DNA of 64,000 nt, taken from NCBI GenBank assembly GCA_965229695.1, contig OZ245921.1, positions 310,001 through 374,000 of the forward strand, given 5' to 3'. The notes beneath the pieces were generated by a model, which was not told the DNA's origin, searched no databases, and saw only the letters and a program-made list of their open reading frames with translations. The position numbers and the translations under genes are program-made. Origin of the DNA: JANSYL01 sp965229695. GTDB taxonomy: Bacteria > Pseudomonadota > Alphaproteobacteria > Rhodobacterales > Rhodobacteraceae. Shown piece by piece: positions 16,263-23,925 of this stretch; within the stretch, counting starts at the first letter, position 1, and the number at the start of each line of letters is the position of its first letter.

Positions 16263-16946
16263 ATGCTGACCAGGAAACAGCGCGATCTTTTGGAATTTAT
16301 CCACAAGCGCGTGCAGCGCGATGGGGTGCCGCCCTCATTTGACGAGATGAAGGAGGCGCTGGATCTGCGCTCCAAATCCGGCATTCACCGACTGATCACA
16401 GCGCTGGAGGAACGTGGCTTTATCCGACGGCTGGCGCATCGCGCGCGGGCGATTGAGATCGTGAAAATGCCCGAAGCCATGGAAAGCGGCGGGTTTTCCC
16501 CGCGCGTGATTGATGGCGACCGCACCGACCCGCCGCGCGGCGCGATGCCGGTTGTGGCCGAGGCGATGGAATTGCCAGTGATGGGCCGGATCGCAGCAGG
16601 CACCCCGATAGAGGCGATCAGCCAGGTGGCCGCCCATGTGGCCGTGCCGCAGCAGATGATCGGCTCGGGCGCGTCGCATTATGCGCTTGAAGTAAAAGGC
16701 GATTCCATGATCGAGGCCGGGATCAACGATGGCGATATCGTCGTCATCGAAGAAGGCGCCAGCGCCGATAATGGTGAGATTGTCGTGGCTCTGGTCGATG
16801 GGCAGGAGGCGACGCTGAAACGCCTGCGCCGCAAGGGCGGGATGATCGCGCTGGAGGCGGCCAACCCGGCTTATGAAACGCGCGTCTTCCGCGACGATCA
16901 GGTGACGGTGCAAGGCAAGCTGGTGGGGTTGATCCGGACGTATTGA
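16263..16946 (+). CDS. lexA: SOS repressor LexA
   Basis: A 227-residue repressor of the DNA-damage response. The N-terminal winged helix starts MLTRKQRDLLEFIHKRVQRDGVPPSFDEM. The self-cleavage site is the Ala-Gly bond in GRIAAGTPIEA. The serine/lysine dyad is in GDSMIEAGINDGD (Ser) and EATLKRLRRK (Lys). AGGAGG precedes the ATG by 7 bases. It is preceded by its own operator (three GAAC repeats). Confidence 0.97.
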   Translation: MLTRKQRDLLEFIHKRVQRDGVPPSFDEMKEALDLRSKSGIHRLITALEERGFIRRLAHRARAIEIVKMPEAMESGGFSPRVIDGDRTDPPRGAMPVVAEAMELPVMGRIAAGTPIEAISQVAAHVAVPQQMIGSGASHYALEVKGDSMIEAGINDGDIVVIEEGASADNGEIVVALVDGQEATLKRLRRKGGMIALEAANPAYETRVFRDDQVTVQGKLVGLIRTY

Positions 16947-17046
16947 CGGGTGGGGCGTATGGGCTGGTGGAAAACCCGCCCTTGCGGGGGGCTTGCGGGG
17001 GCGGCTTAGCTAAGGTCGCTGCCCCGACGCGAATAGGATCGCCCCG

Positions 17047-18105
17047 ATGCGCCCTGCCCTTGCCCTGATTGCCGCCCTTCTCGCCCTGCCCCTATCCGCG
17101 CATGAGATCGCGCATCCCATTGCCGATTGTGGCTGTGACAGCCAGTGTTTCACCGATGAGGTCAGCGAGGTCCGTTGCGACCGCGACGAGCGCGTGTTTG
17201 CGGCCCAAGGTTTTCCCGATCCCAGTCATCCGATGATGGTGGGGATCACCGGCACCAATCAGCAGTTTCCCATCCTGCATAACTACGAGTTCCGCCTGCC
17301 CCTGCAGCCAGAATTCACCGGCGAGGCGCGACCGACCCTGCCAGGCGCGATTGGCGTTGCGGTGAACGGCATCCCTTTGTTCGATCCATCGACCCAAGGG
17401 CCGATCCAGGCCGCGACCGGACGCCCGATCTCGGCCTTTGAGGCGGGGGAGTTGGATGAATGCGGCGGCCATGCCGGGCGCGGCGACGACTATCACTACC
17501 ACATGGCGCCGGTCTGTTTGATTGAGGAACTTGGGGCCGAAGCCCTGGAAACCCGCCGCCAGCCGATCGGCTTTGCCGCTGATGGCTTTCCGATCCTGGC
17601 GCTTGGCTGGTTCGATCCGGCTAATGATATCGAAGCGCAGCTTGATTCCTGTCGCGGCATCCGGGACGCGTCGGATCGCTATTTCTACAATGTCTCGCAC
17701 GATGCGCCTTATGACATCCTGACCTGTTTCAACGGCGCGACCGAGCGTGGGTTTTCCCGCGATCAATGGGATCAGCGCCAGAATGCGGCGGGGGAGGATA
17801 TTGTGGGCATTCCGATGCGCTTCACCATCACGGGCTACCAGCGCGAAGAGATCGGGGGCGATATCTGCCATTCCATGTCCGGCATGCTGGGTGAGGCACG
17901 GGTGCGCGGCGCCGATGGGCGGGAAGCGCGCACCGCAGGCACCGAAGGCACAATTTTCCACTGCAATGCGGGCTGTTACGGACAGTTCATCGAAGGCACC
18001 GCCGCTGGCCCTCGGATCACGGTGTTTGAACGGCATCTGGGGACGTGCCCGGCGGGCTATGCCCCCGCCGAGGAGAATGCATTCCTAGGTTTTGCCAGCC
18101 CATAG
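17047..18105 (+). CDS. Secreted YHYH-domain protein
   Basis: A 352-residue exported protein. A signal peptide (residues 1-18, ending LSA-HEIAHP) is followed by a Cys-rich start (CGCDSQCF). The YHYH family signature is seen at about residue 145 in GRGDDYHYHMAPVCL, with FAADGFPILALGW and ECGGHAGRGDD around it. This histidine-rich motif family is of unknown role, possibly metal-binding. At least ten Cys suggest disulphides or metal sites. AGGA lies about 9 bases before the ATG. It stands alone between lexA and a convergent kinase gene. Confidence 0.75.
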   Translation: MRPALALIAALLALPLSAHEIAHPIADCGCDSQCFTDEVSEVRCDRDERVFAAQGFPDPSHPMMVGITGTNQQFPILHNYEFRLPLQPEFTGEARPTLPGAIGVAVNGIPLFDPSTQGPIQAATGRPISAFEAGELDECGGHAGRGDDYHYHMAPVCLIEELGAEALETRRQPIGFAADGFPILALGWFDPANDIEAQLDSCRGIRDASDRYFYNVSHDAPYDILTCFNGATERGFSRDQWDQRQNAAGEDIVGIPMRFTITGYQREEIGGDICHSMSGMLGEARVRGADGREARTAGTEGTIFHCNAGCYGQFIEGTAAGPRITVFERHLGTCPAGYAPAEENAFLGFASP

Positions 18106-18114
18106 CGGGCGGCC

Positions 18115-19107
18115 TTAGATCAGGCCCTTTTCCGCAAAGATTTGCTTCAGCGAGCGTTTCGGGCGCGGCCCGACATGGCGGATCACCTCGGACGCGGCAG
18201 CCACACCCATTTTGCCCGCGGTTTCAAGATCTTGACCTGTGGCCATGCCATACAGGAACCCGGCGGCGAACTGATCGCCCGCGCCGGTGGCATCGACGGG
18301 CGTAATCCGGTCGACGGGCACGGCGACGCGCGTCTCGCCCTGGATCAGGCGCACCGGGTCGCCGGAATGGGTGCAGACCACCAGATCACAGACCGAGGCC
18401 GCTTTGCCGAGCGCCGCGTCCAGATCGTCCATTTCATAAAGCGACAGCCATTCTTCGTGATTGCCGATGGTGAAATCCATCTCTTCCTCGATCAGGCGCT
18501 GAAAATCGGCCCGGTGGCGATCAACACAAAACGGGTCGCTTAGGGTGATGCCAACCTTGCCCCCGCCCGCCTTGCAATGGGCCGCGGCGGCGGTGAAGGC
18601 GGCTTTGCCTTCGGGCTTGTCGTAGAGATACCCTTCAAGAAACAGCCAGCGCGCGGCCTGGGCCACCCCGCTATCGACATCATCCTCATCAAAATCAGCG
18701 CCTGCGCCCAGATAGGTGTTCATCGACCGCTCCCCATCGGGCGAAACAAAGATCATCGAGCGTGAGGTGGGCGGGATATCCCCCGCGACCGGCGGGTTTG
18801 GGAAATCGGTGCCTTCCTGCGCCAACCCTTCGGCATAAAACCGGCCCAGCGCGTCGTCTTTCACCTTACCCAGAAAGGCGGTTTTCAGCCCCAATGTGCC
18901 CACGCCCGCGATGGTGTTGGCGACCGACCCGCCCGGCGTCTGCACCCGGTCGGACATCGCGCCATAAAGCAGTTCCGCCCGGTCGCGTTCGATCAGCTGC
19001 ATGATGCCTTTGGTGATGCCCATATTGTCGAGAAAGCTGTCATCGCCATGGGAAATCACGTCGACAATCGCATTGCCGATGCCGACGACATCATAGGTTT
19101 GGGTCAT
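18115..19107 (-). CDS. PfkB-family carbohydrate/adenosine kinase
   Basis: A 330-residue ribokinase-fold kinase. The N-terminus YDVVGIGNAIVDVISHGDDSFL and GGSVANTIAGVGTLGLKTAFLGKVKDD match the adenosine-kinase-like branch. The C-terminal PfkB signature DATGAGDQFAAGFLYG supplies the catalytic Asp and anion hole. It phosphorylates a nucleoside or sugar with ATP; adenosine is the commonest assignment for this group but is not proven. AAGGA lies 9 bases before the start. It is followed on the same strand by nothing; nth lies upstream on the same strand with a 49-base gap. Confidence 0.85.
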   Translation of the reverse strand: MTQTYDVVGIGNAIVDVISHGDDSFLDNMGITKGIMQLIERDRAELLYGAMSDRVQTPGGSVANTIAGVGTLGLKTAFLGKVKDDALGRFYAEGLAQEGTDFPNPPVAGDIPPTSRSMIFVSPDGERSMNTYLGAGADFDEDDVDSGVAQAARWLFLEGYLYDKPEGKAAFTAAAAHCKAGGGKVGITLSDPFCVDRHRADFQRLIEEEMDFTIGNHEEWLSLYEMDDLDAALGKAASVCDLVVCTHSGDPVRLIQGETRVAVPVDRITPVDATGAGDQFAAGFLYGMATGQDLETAGKMGVAAASEVIRHVGPRPKRSLKQIFAEKGLI

Positions 19108-19156
19108 TTGAGGGTGTCCTTCATTTCACGGAGGGGCGCGGCACGGGGCGGCGCAA

Positions 19157-19801
19157 TCACTCGGTTTTTTCTGCGAATTGGCAAAGGTCTTTGATGATGC
19201 AGGCCCCGCATTTGGGTTTGCGGGCAACGCAGATATAGCGGCCATGCAGGATCATCCAGTGATGGGCATGAAGCTGGAACTCGGCCGGGATATTGTCTTC
19301 GATGGCGCGTTCGACGGCGACCACATCCTTGCCCGGCGCGATACCGGAGCGGTTGCCAAGGCGGAAGATATGGGTGTCGACCGCCTGCGCCGGAAAGCGC
19401 CACCACATGTTCAGCACCACATTGGCGGTCTTGCGCCCCACGCCCGGCAGCGCCTGCAGTGCGGCGCGCGAACTGGGCACCTGGCCGCCATATTCCTCGA
19501 CCAGGATGCGGCTGAGTTTGATGACATTCTTGGCCTTGTTGCGGTAAAGGCCGATGGTTTTGATATGGTCGATCAGCGCCTCTTCGCCCAGGTCGAGCAT
19601 CTTTTGCGGCGTGTCAGCAATCTCGAAAAGCTTCGCGGTGGCTTTGTTCACGCCAGCATCGGTGGCCTGGGCGCTGAGCGCGACCGCGACCACCAGCGTA
19701 TACGCATTGGTATGGTGCAATTCGCCTTTCGGCTCCGGCTCGGAGGTCCGGAAGCGGTCGAAGATCTCATAGATCGTGGCGTAAGGAAGCTGTTTGGCCA
19801 T
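19157..19801 (-). CDS. nth: Endonuclease III
   Basis: A 214-residue DNA glycosylase/AP lyase that removes oxidised pyrimidines. The helix-hairpin-helix LPGVGRKTANVVLN holds the catalytic Lys, and VDTHIFRLGNR holds the catalytic Asp. The C-terminal [4Fe-4S] cluster motif C-x6-C-x2-C-x5-C is intact (CVARKPKCGACIIKDLC). The ATG at 19801 gives the standard N-terminus; a longer frame exists but adds an unrelated leader. Probably co-transcribed with the downstream kinase. Confidence 0.95.
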   Translation of the reverse strand: MAKQLPYATIYEIFDRFRTSEPEPKGELHHTNAYTLVVAVALSAQATDAGVNKATAKLFEIADTPQKMLDLGEEALIDHIKTIGLYRNKAKNVIKLSRILVEEYGGQVPSSRAALQALPGVGRKTANVVLNMWWRFPAQAVDTHIFRLGNRSGIAPGKDVVAVERAIEDNIPAEFQLHAHHWMILHGRYICVARKPKCGACIIKDLCQFAEKTE

Positions 19802-19885
19802 GGGTTTGGGTATGGCCCGAGCAATCTGTCCAGGCAAGGCGCGAAATGGTCCACCGGGATGGCGCGGCCTGCGGCCGCGCCCGAG

Positions 19886-19908
19886 GCATTTTCCGGGGCG
19901 GAAAATGC
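19886..19908. repeat. Palindromic intergenic repeat CATTTTCCG-N3-CGGAAAATG, copy 2
   Basis: A perfect 10-bp inverted repeat (GCATTTTCCG/CGGAAAATGC) with a GGG loop, between the divergent nth and Ada-like genes. The same palindrome is at 14801-14823. About 45 bases further on is GTTTTTTGGAAAGATGAAGG, which resembles the GGGATAAAGATGAAG end of copy a at 4445. Confidence 0.65.
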
Positions 19909-20056
19909 GCGAGCGGTGAACCGGAGCGCATTGGGGGCATCGGGTTTTTTTGCGTTTTTTGGAAAGATGAAGGCAAAGGCGCGTTTCGCGCAGCTTTCGG
20001 GTCGCGGCAGGGGCATGGCCCGCTTAGGGTATTGGCAAGATGTTGGAGGTAACCCG

Positions 20057-20908
20057 ATGACGATGATGGAACGGCCCGAAGCGGCCTATCACTACCAGGT
20101 GGTGCGGCGCGCCTTGGAGGAGATTGACGCGGCAGGCCCCGGTTTGGGCCTGGAGGAGCTGTCGGCGCGGATCGGGATGAGCCCGGCCCATGTGCAGCGG
20201 GTGTTTTCGCGCTGGGCCGGCGTCTCGCCCAAGCGCTATCAGCAATATTTGACTTTGGACCACGCAAAGACCCTGCTGCGCGAGCGGTTCACCACGCTCG
20301 AGACCGCGCAATCGGTGGGCCTGTCGGGTTCGGGCCGGTTGCATGATCTGTTCCTGACCTGGGAAGCGATGAGCCCCGGTGAATTTGCCAATGGCGGCGC
20401 GGGGTTGACCATCCGCTGGGGCTGGTTTGACAGCCCCTTTGGCCTGGCCCTGGTCATGGGCACCGATCGCGGGATTTGTGGCATTGGATTTGCCGCCGAA
20501 ACCGGGGCAGAACCCACCATGGCCGATCTGCAATCGCGCTGGCCCAAGGCCGCGTATGTCGAAGACCCGATGGCGCTGAAATCCATGGCCGAGGCAGCCT
20601 TTGGCTGCGGCGGTGAGGCGCGGCTGCATCTGATCGGCGCGCCCTTTCAGATCAAGGTTTGGGAGGCGCTTTTGTCGATCCCCTCGGGCCAGGTCACAAC
20701 CTATTCGGAGATCGCGCAATCGGTGGGTCGGCCCAAAGCCGCCCGCGCGGTCGGAACAGCCGTCGGGCGCAACCCGATCTCATGGCTGATCCCCTGCCAC
20801 CGCGCCTTGCGTAAATCCGGCGGGTTGGGGGGGTATCACTGGGGCCTGCCGGTGAAACGCGCCATGCTGGCCTGGGAAGCAGCCGAGGCCGAGGCACAAA
20901 GCGCCTGA
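20057..20908 (+). CDS. Ada-like fusion: AraC-type HTH plus O6-alkylguanine-DNA methyltransferase
   Basis: A 283-residue two-domain protein. Residues 1-115 are an AraC-type DNA-binding domain (LSARIGMSPAHVQRVFSRWAGVSPKRYQQY). Residues 120-283 are an MGMT domain with PFQIKVWEALLSIPSG, the DNA-binding RAVGTAVGRNPI and the alkyl-acceptor Cys in LIPCHRAL. It lacks the zinc-binding N-terminal domain of E. coli Ada, so it should repair O6-methylguanine in a suicide reaction and may regulate genes. The start has an excellent GGAGGT 6 bases upstream. It is divergent from nth, another base-repair gene. Confidence 0.92.
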   Translation: MTMMERPEAAYHYQVVRRALEEIDAAGPGLGLEELSARIGMSPAHVQRVFSRWAGVSPKRYQQYLTLDHAKTLLRERFTTLETAQSVGLSGSGRLHDLFLTWEAMSPGEFANGGAGLTIRWGWFDSPFGLALVMGTDRGICGIGFAAETGAEPTMADLQSRWPKAAYVEDPMALKSMAEAAFGCGGEARLHLIGAPFQIKVWEALLSIPSGQVTTYSEIAQSVGRPKAARAVGTAVGRNPISWLIPCHRALRKSGGLGGYHWGLPVKRAMLAWEAAEAEAQSA

Positions 20909-21034
20909 TTGTGATCAGCGGGTTTCCGCAATGCGGGTTTTTCCCCCTGCCAAGGCTTTGCGCCTTGATATAGACTTGCCCCAGATCGGTCGGAGACAAC
21001 CGGCCAAGCTTTTACATGTAGGAAGGGCAGTCTT

Positions 21035-21682
21035 ATGGGGATTTCGATGAAACTGACCGGGGCCACGGTGCTGTCGGCCTTTGTGCTGACGGGCTGTGTG
21101 ACAACCGACCCGAACCAGAACCGAACCCGCGATGGGGCGATCACCGGCGGTCTGCTTGGCGCCGTTTTGGGCGCCTCGGTCACCGATAACAACCGCGCCT
21201 CGGGCGCGTTGATCGGGGCCGCGGCTGGCGCAGCGATTGGTGGCGGCATCGGGGCCGCGCTGGACCGTCAGGCGCAGGATTTGCGCGCCTCGCTGGCCAA
21301 TGATCAGATCCTGATTGAAAACACCGGTTCCGAGCTGATCGTGCGGATGCCCGAAGGCATCTTGTTCGATGTCGATAGTGCCGCGATCCGCGCCGGGTTG
21401 CAGGCTGATCTGCGGGCGCTCTCGCGCAATTTGCAGCAATACCCCGACACCACGGTGGATGTGATCGGCCATACCGACAACACCGGATCGGCTGAGTATA
21501 ACCAAGACCTTTCCGCCCGCCGCGCGGCGGCGGTGGCTGGTGTGCTGCTAGAGGAAGGCGTGTCGCCTGCCCGCGTGCGCAGCTTCGGGCGCGGCGAAAA
21601 CGAACCCCTGGCCACGAACCTGACGCCCGAAGGTCGGCAAGCCAACCGCCGGGTCGAGGTGATCATCCGCCCACGGGCCTGA
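21035..21682 (+). CDS. OmpA-family outer-membrane lipoprotein
   Basis: A 215-residue lipoprotein: signal peptide with lipobox LTGC (Cys21), a glycine-zipper region (GLLGAVLGASV, LIGAAAGAAIGGGIGAAL) and a C-terminal OmpA peptidoglycan-binding domain (about 95-210) with GILFDVDSAAI, VIGHTDNTGS, LSARRAAAV and ANRRVEVIIRPR. The Asp and Arg that bind meso-diaminopimelate are present. It is the YiaD/Pal-like type that ties outer membrane to cell wall. A strong terminator follows. Confidence 0.92.
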   Translation: MGISMKLTGATVLSAFVLTGCVTTDPNQNRTRDGAITGGLLGAVLGASVTDNNRASGALIGAAAGAAIGGGIGAALDRQAQDLRASLANDQILIENTGSELIVRMPEGILFDVDSAAIRAGLQADLRALSRNLQQYPDTTVDVIGHTDNTGSAEYNQDLSARRAAAVAGVLLEEGVSPARVRSFGRGENEPLATNLTPEGRQANRRVEVIIRPRA

Positions 21683-21710
21683 TCCCACCCCACCCGAGCC
21701 AGATTTTTGC

Positions 21711-21740
21711 AAGGCGCCACAAGGTTTTGTGGCGCCTTTT
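21711..21740 (+). terminator. Strong rho-independent terminator after the OmpA gene
   Basis: A perfect 12-bp stem (AAGGCGCCACAA/TTGTGGCGCCTT) with loop GGTT, ending in TTTT, 29 bases after the stop codon. One of the clearest terminators in the window. Confidence 0.9.
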
Positions 21741-21770
21741 AACCAGTTTGGGTGGACAGACCCCCTTTGG

Positions 21771-21789
21771 TGGTCATATTCTCTGACCA
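21771..21789. promoter_or_regulatory. Candidate FadR-type operator
   Basis: TGGTCA-N7-TGACCA is a perfect 6-bp inverted repeat 16 bases upstream of the GntR-family regulator gene. The TGGT...ACCA form is what FadR-subfamily proteins such as PdhR and LldR bind, so autoregulation is likely. Confidence 0.5.
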
Positions 21790-21805
21790 ATTCGGGGAGG
21801 GACAG

Positions 21806-22576
21806 ATGCCGTTTCAGCGGATCGAGGCCGAAAAGCTGTCGCATTCGGTCGTGCGTCAGATAGAACAATTAATCCTGCGCGGCATATTGCGGCCCGGCGA
21901 ACGCCTGCCGTCGGAACGGGAGTTGAGCGAGCGCCTGGGCGTGTCCCGCCCATCGCTGCGCGAAGCCGTGGCCGAGTTGCAGGAGCGCGGGCTTTTGGCC
22001 ACCCGCGCAGGCGCCGGGATTTACGTGGCCGATGTGTTGGGCAGCGCCTTTTCCCCCGCACTGATCCGGCTTTTCGCCTCCCATGATGAGGCGGTCATCG
22101 ACTACATTTCGTTCCGTCGTGACATGGAAAGCATTGCCGCCGAGCGCGCGGCCCTGCATGGGTCGGACACCGATCTGAAGGTGATCGATACGATTTTCCG
22201 CAAAATGGAAGTCGCCCATACCAAGCGCAACCCGTCTGATGAGGCGGAGCTAGACGCTGAGTTTCACCTGGCCATTATCGAGGCCAGCCACAATGTCATC
22301 ATGCTGCATATGATGCGCTCAATGTTCGATCTGCTGCGCGAGGGCGTGTTTTTCAACCGCCAGATCCTGTTCAAACAGCGCAGCACGCGCGATCTGCTTT
22401 TGGACCATCACCGCGCGATCAATGACGCGATCCAGACCCGTGATGAGACCGCTGCGCGGGCGGCAGTGGTCGAACATCTGACCTATGTCGAGATGTCCTT
22501 GGACGCGATGCGCAAAGCCGAAAAGAACGAAGAGATTGCGCAGCTGCGCTACGCCCATGAGGTCGAGCGCCCTTAA
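21806..22576 (+). CDS. GntR-family regulator, FadR subfamily
   Basis: A 256-residue repressor/activator. The N-terminal winged helix has SVVRQIEQLILRGILRPGERLPSERELSERLGVSRPSLREAVAELQ. The C-terminal all-helical FCD ligand domain has the metal-binding His/Asp pattern (EFHLAIIEASHN, LLDHHRAINDAI). Such proteins sense lactate, pyruvate or sugar acids. GGGAGGGA precedes the ATG. Its 3' end overlaps the convergent enolase-superfamily gene by 4 bases, which makes that gene a possible target, although no copy of the operator was found in front of it. Confidence 0.9.
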   Translation: MPFQRIEAEKLSHSVVRQIEQLILRGILRPGERLPSERELSERLGVSRPSLREAVAELQERGLLATRAGAGIYVADVLGSAFSPALIRLFASHDEAVIDYISFRRDMESIAAERAALHGSDTDLKVIDTIFRKMEVAHTKRNPSDEAELDAEFHLAIIEASHNVIMLHMMRSMFDLLREGVFFNRQILFKQRSTRDLLLDHHRAINDAIQTRDETAARAAVVEHLTYVEMSLDAMRKAEKNEEIAQLRYAHEVERP

Positions 22577-23793
22577 TCCGACGCGCCCCCGGCCCAGGCA
22601 TTGCCGTTTTGCCAATCGATCGGCGCCTCCTGCATTTGCAAATGCAGCTTGTCGCCGGTGTAAGGGTGGGCACGGGCGACATCTTCGTTCAACTCGATGC
22701 CAAGGCCGGGGGCCTCGGGCGCGGTGACAAAGCCGTTTTCGACTTTGGGGCGTCCACGCACCAGCGCGTCATGGAACGGGCTTTCAATCGCTTCGGTCAT
22801 CAGGATGTTCGGGCAGGTCACAGCCAAATGCACATTGGCCGCCCATTCCACCGGCCCGGCATAAAGATGCGGCGCCATTTGTGCGCCATAAGCCTCGGCC
22901 AAACTGGCGATTTTCTTGGCAATCCAAAGGCCCCCGGCGCGGCCCAGCGCGGGTTGCAGGATGCGCACGCCCGCTTTCAATGCGGCGTGGAATTCGGGCA
23001 AGCCGGTGAGGCGTTCACCGGTCGCCACGGGGATCGAGGTGGCGCGCGCAACCTCGGCCAGCGCATCCGCGCTGTCGGGTGGCACGGGTTCTTCGTACCA
23101 AAGCGGGTCATAGGGTTCGAGCGCGCGGGCCAGGCGAATGGCTTGGGCCGGGGCAAACTGACCATGGGTGCCGAAAAGCAGATCGGCCTTGGTGCCAACG
23201 GCGTCCCGGATGGCGGCGCACATGCGACGCGACAGGTCGATATCGGCCAAAGCAGGGGCATGGCCGCCCCGAATGGTGTAAGGGCCGGCAGGGTCGAACT
23301 TCACGGCGGTCCACCCTTCGGCCACACGCGCGGCGGCGGCTTCGGCATGGGCATCAGCGTCGATCCAGAATCCGGTCGGGTCGTGATGCGCTTCGGGATA
23401 CAGATAGGTGTAGCTGCGCACGCGGTCATTCATGCGCCCGCCCATCAGGGCCCAAACCGGACGGTCGCGGTCCTTGCCCAGGATATCCCAGCAGGCAATC
23501 TCGAGCCCGGCAAACGCGCCAAACACCGTTGGATCGGGGCGCTGGGTGAAGCCCGAGGAATAGGCCCGGCGCGCCATCAATTCGATATCTTCCGGCGAGC
23601 TGCCTTGCATATGGCGGGCGAAAACATCTTGGATCACCGCCGCCATGGCTTTGGGGCCGATGGCGCTGGCATAGACCTCGCCCAGCCCGGTCAGGCCGGT
23701 ATCGGTGCTGAGCCGCACGATCAGCCAATAGCGCCCGCCCCAGCCGGGGGGCGGCGGGGCGACGGTGAAAATCTCAAGATCGGTCAGGCGCAT
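22573..23793 (-). CDS. Enolase-superfamily sugar-acid dehydratase
   Basis: A 406-residue member of the mandelate racemase/muconate lactonising group. The N-terminal capping domain has GLTGLGEVYASAIGP. The barrel has AVKFDPAGPYTIRGG (a base Lys on strand 2), the metal-ligand strands LLFGTHGQFAPA, WYEEPVPPD and VATGERLTG, and a late His in APHLYAGPVEWAAN. The pattern suits an aldonate dehydratase of the GalD/ManD kind. Substrate not assignable. The true start is at 23793; an upstream in-frame extension is low-complexity. An alcohol dehydrogenase gene follows upstream on the same strand, giving a plausible small sugar-acid pathway. Confidence 0.8.
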   Translation of the reverse strand: MRLTDLEIFTVAPPPPGWGGRYWLIVRLSTDTGLTGLGEVYASAIGPKAMAAVIQDVFARHMQGSSPEDIELMARRAYSSGFTQRPDPTVFGAFAGLEIACWDILGKDRDRPVWALMGGRMNDRVRSYTYLYPEAHHDPTGFWIDADAHAEAAAARVAEGWTAVKFDPAGPYTIRGGHAPALADIDLSRRMCAAIRDAVGTKADLLFGTHGQFAPAQAIRLARALEPYDPLWYEEPVPPDSADALAEVARATSIPVATGERLTGLPEFHAALKAGVRILQPALGRAGGLWIAKKIASLAEAYGAQMAPHLYAGPVEWAANVHLAVTCPNILMTEAIESPFHDALVRGRPKVENGFVTAPEAPGLGIELNEDVARAHPYTGDKLHLQMQEAPIDWQNGNAWAGGASD

Positions 23794-23837
23794 GTCTGGG
23801 CCTTTCGGGCGGTGGGCCAAGGGCCCGGGCGGGGTTT

Positions 23838-23893
23838 GGGGCGCTGCCCCCGGGCTTGCGCCCTCCCCCGCCATATTTTTTGGGATAAAGAGG
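23838..23893 (+). repeat. Intergenic mosaic repeat, hairpin plus CCATATTTTTTGGGATAAAG, copy c
   Basis: A GGGGC-GCT-GCCCC hairpin (23838-23850) is followed after about 20 bases by CCATATTTTTTGGGATAAAG (23871-23890). The same two parts, with the same loop, recur in the opposite orientation at 41121-41164. It lies between the dehydratase and alcohol dehydrogenase genes. Confidence 0.7.
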
Positions 23894-23925
23894 GAGGGGG
23901 CGGGCGCGTTAACCTTAACCTTGGG

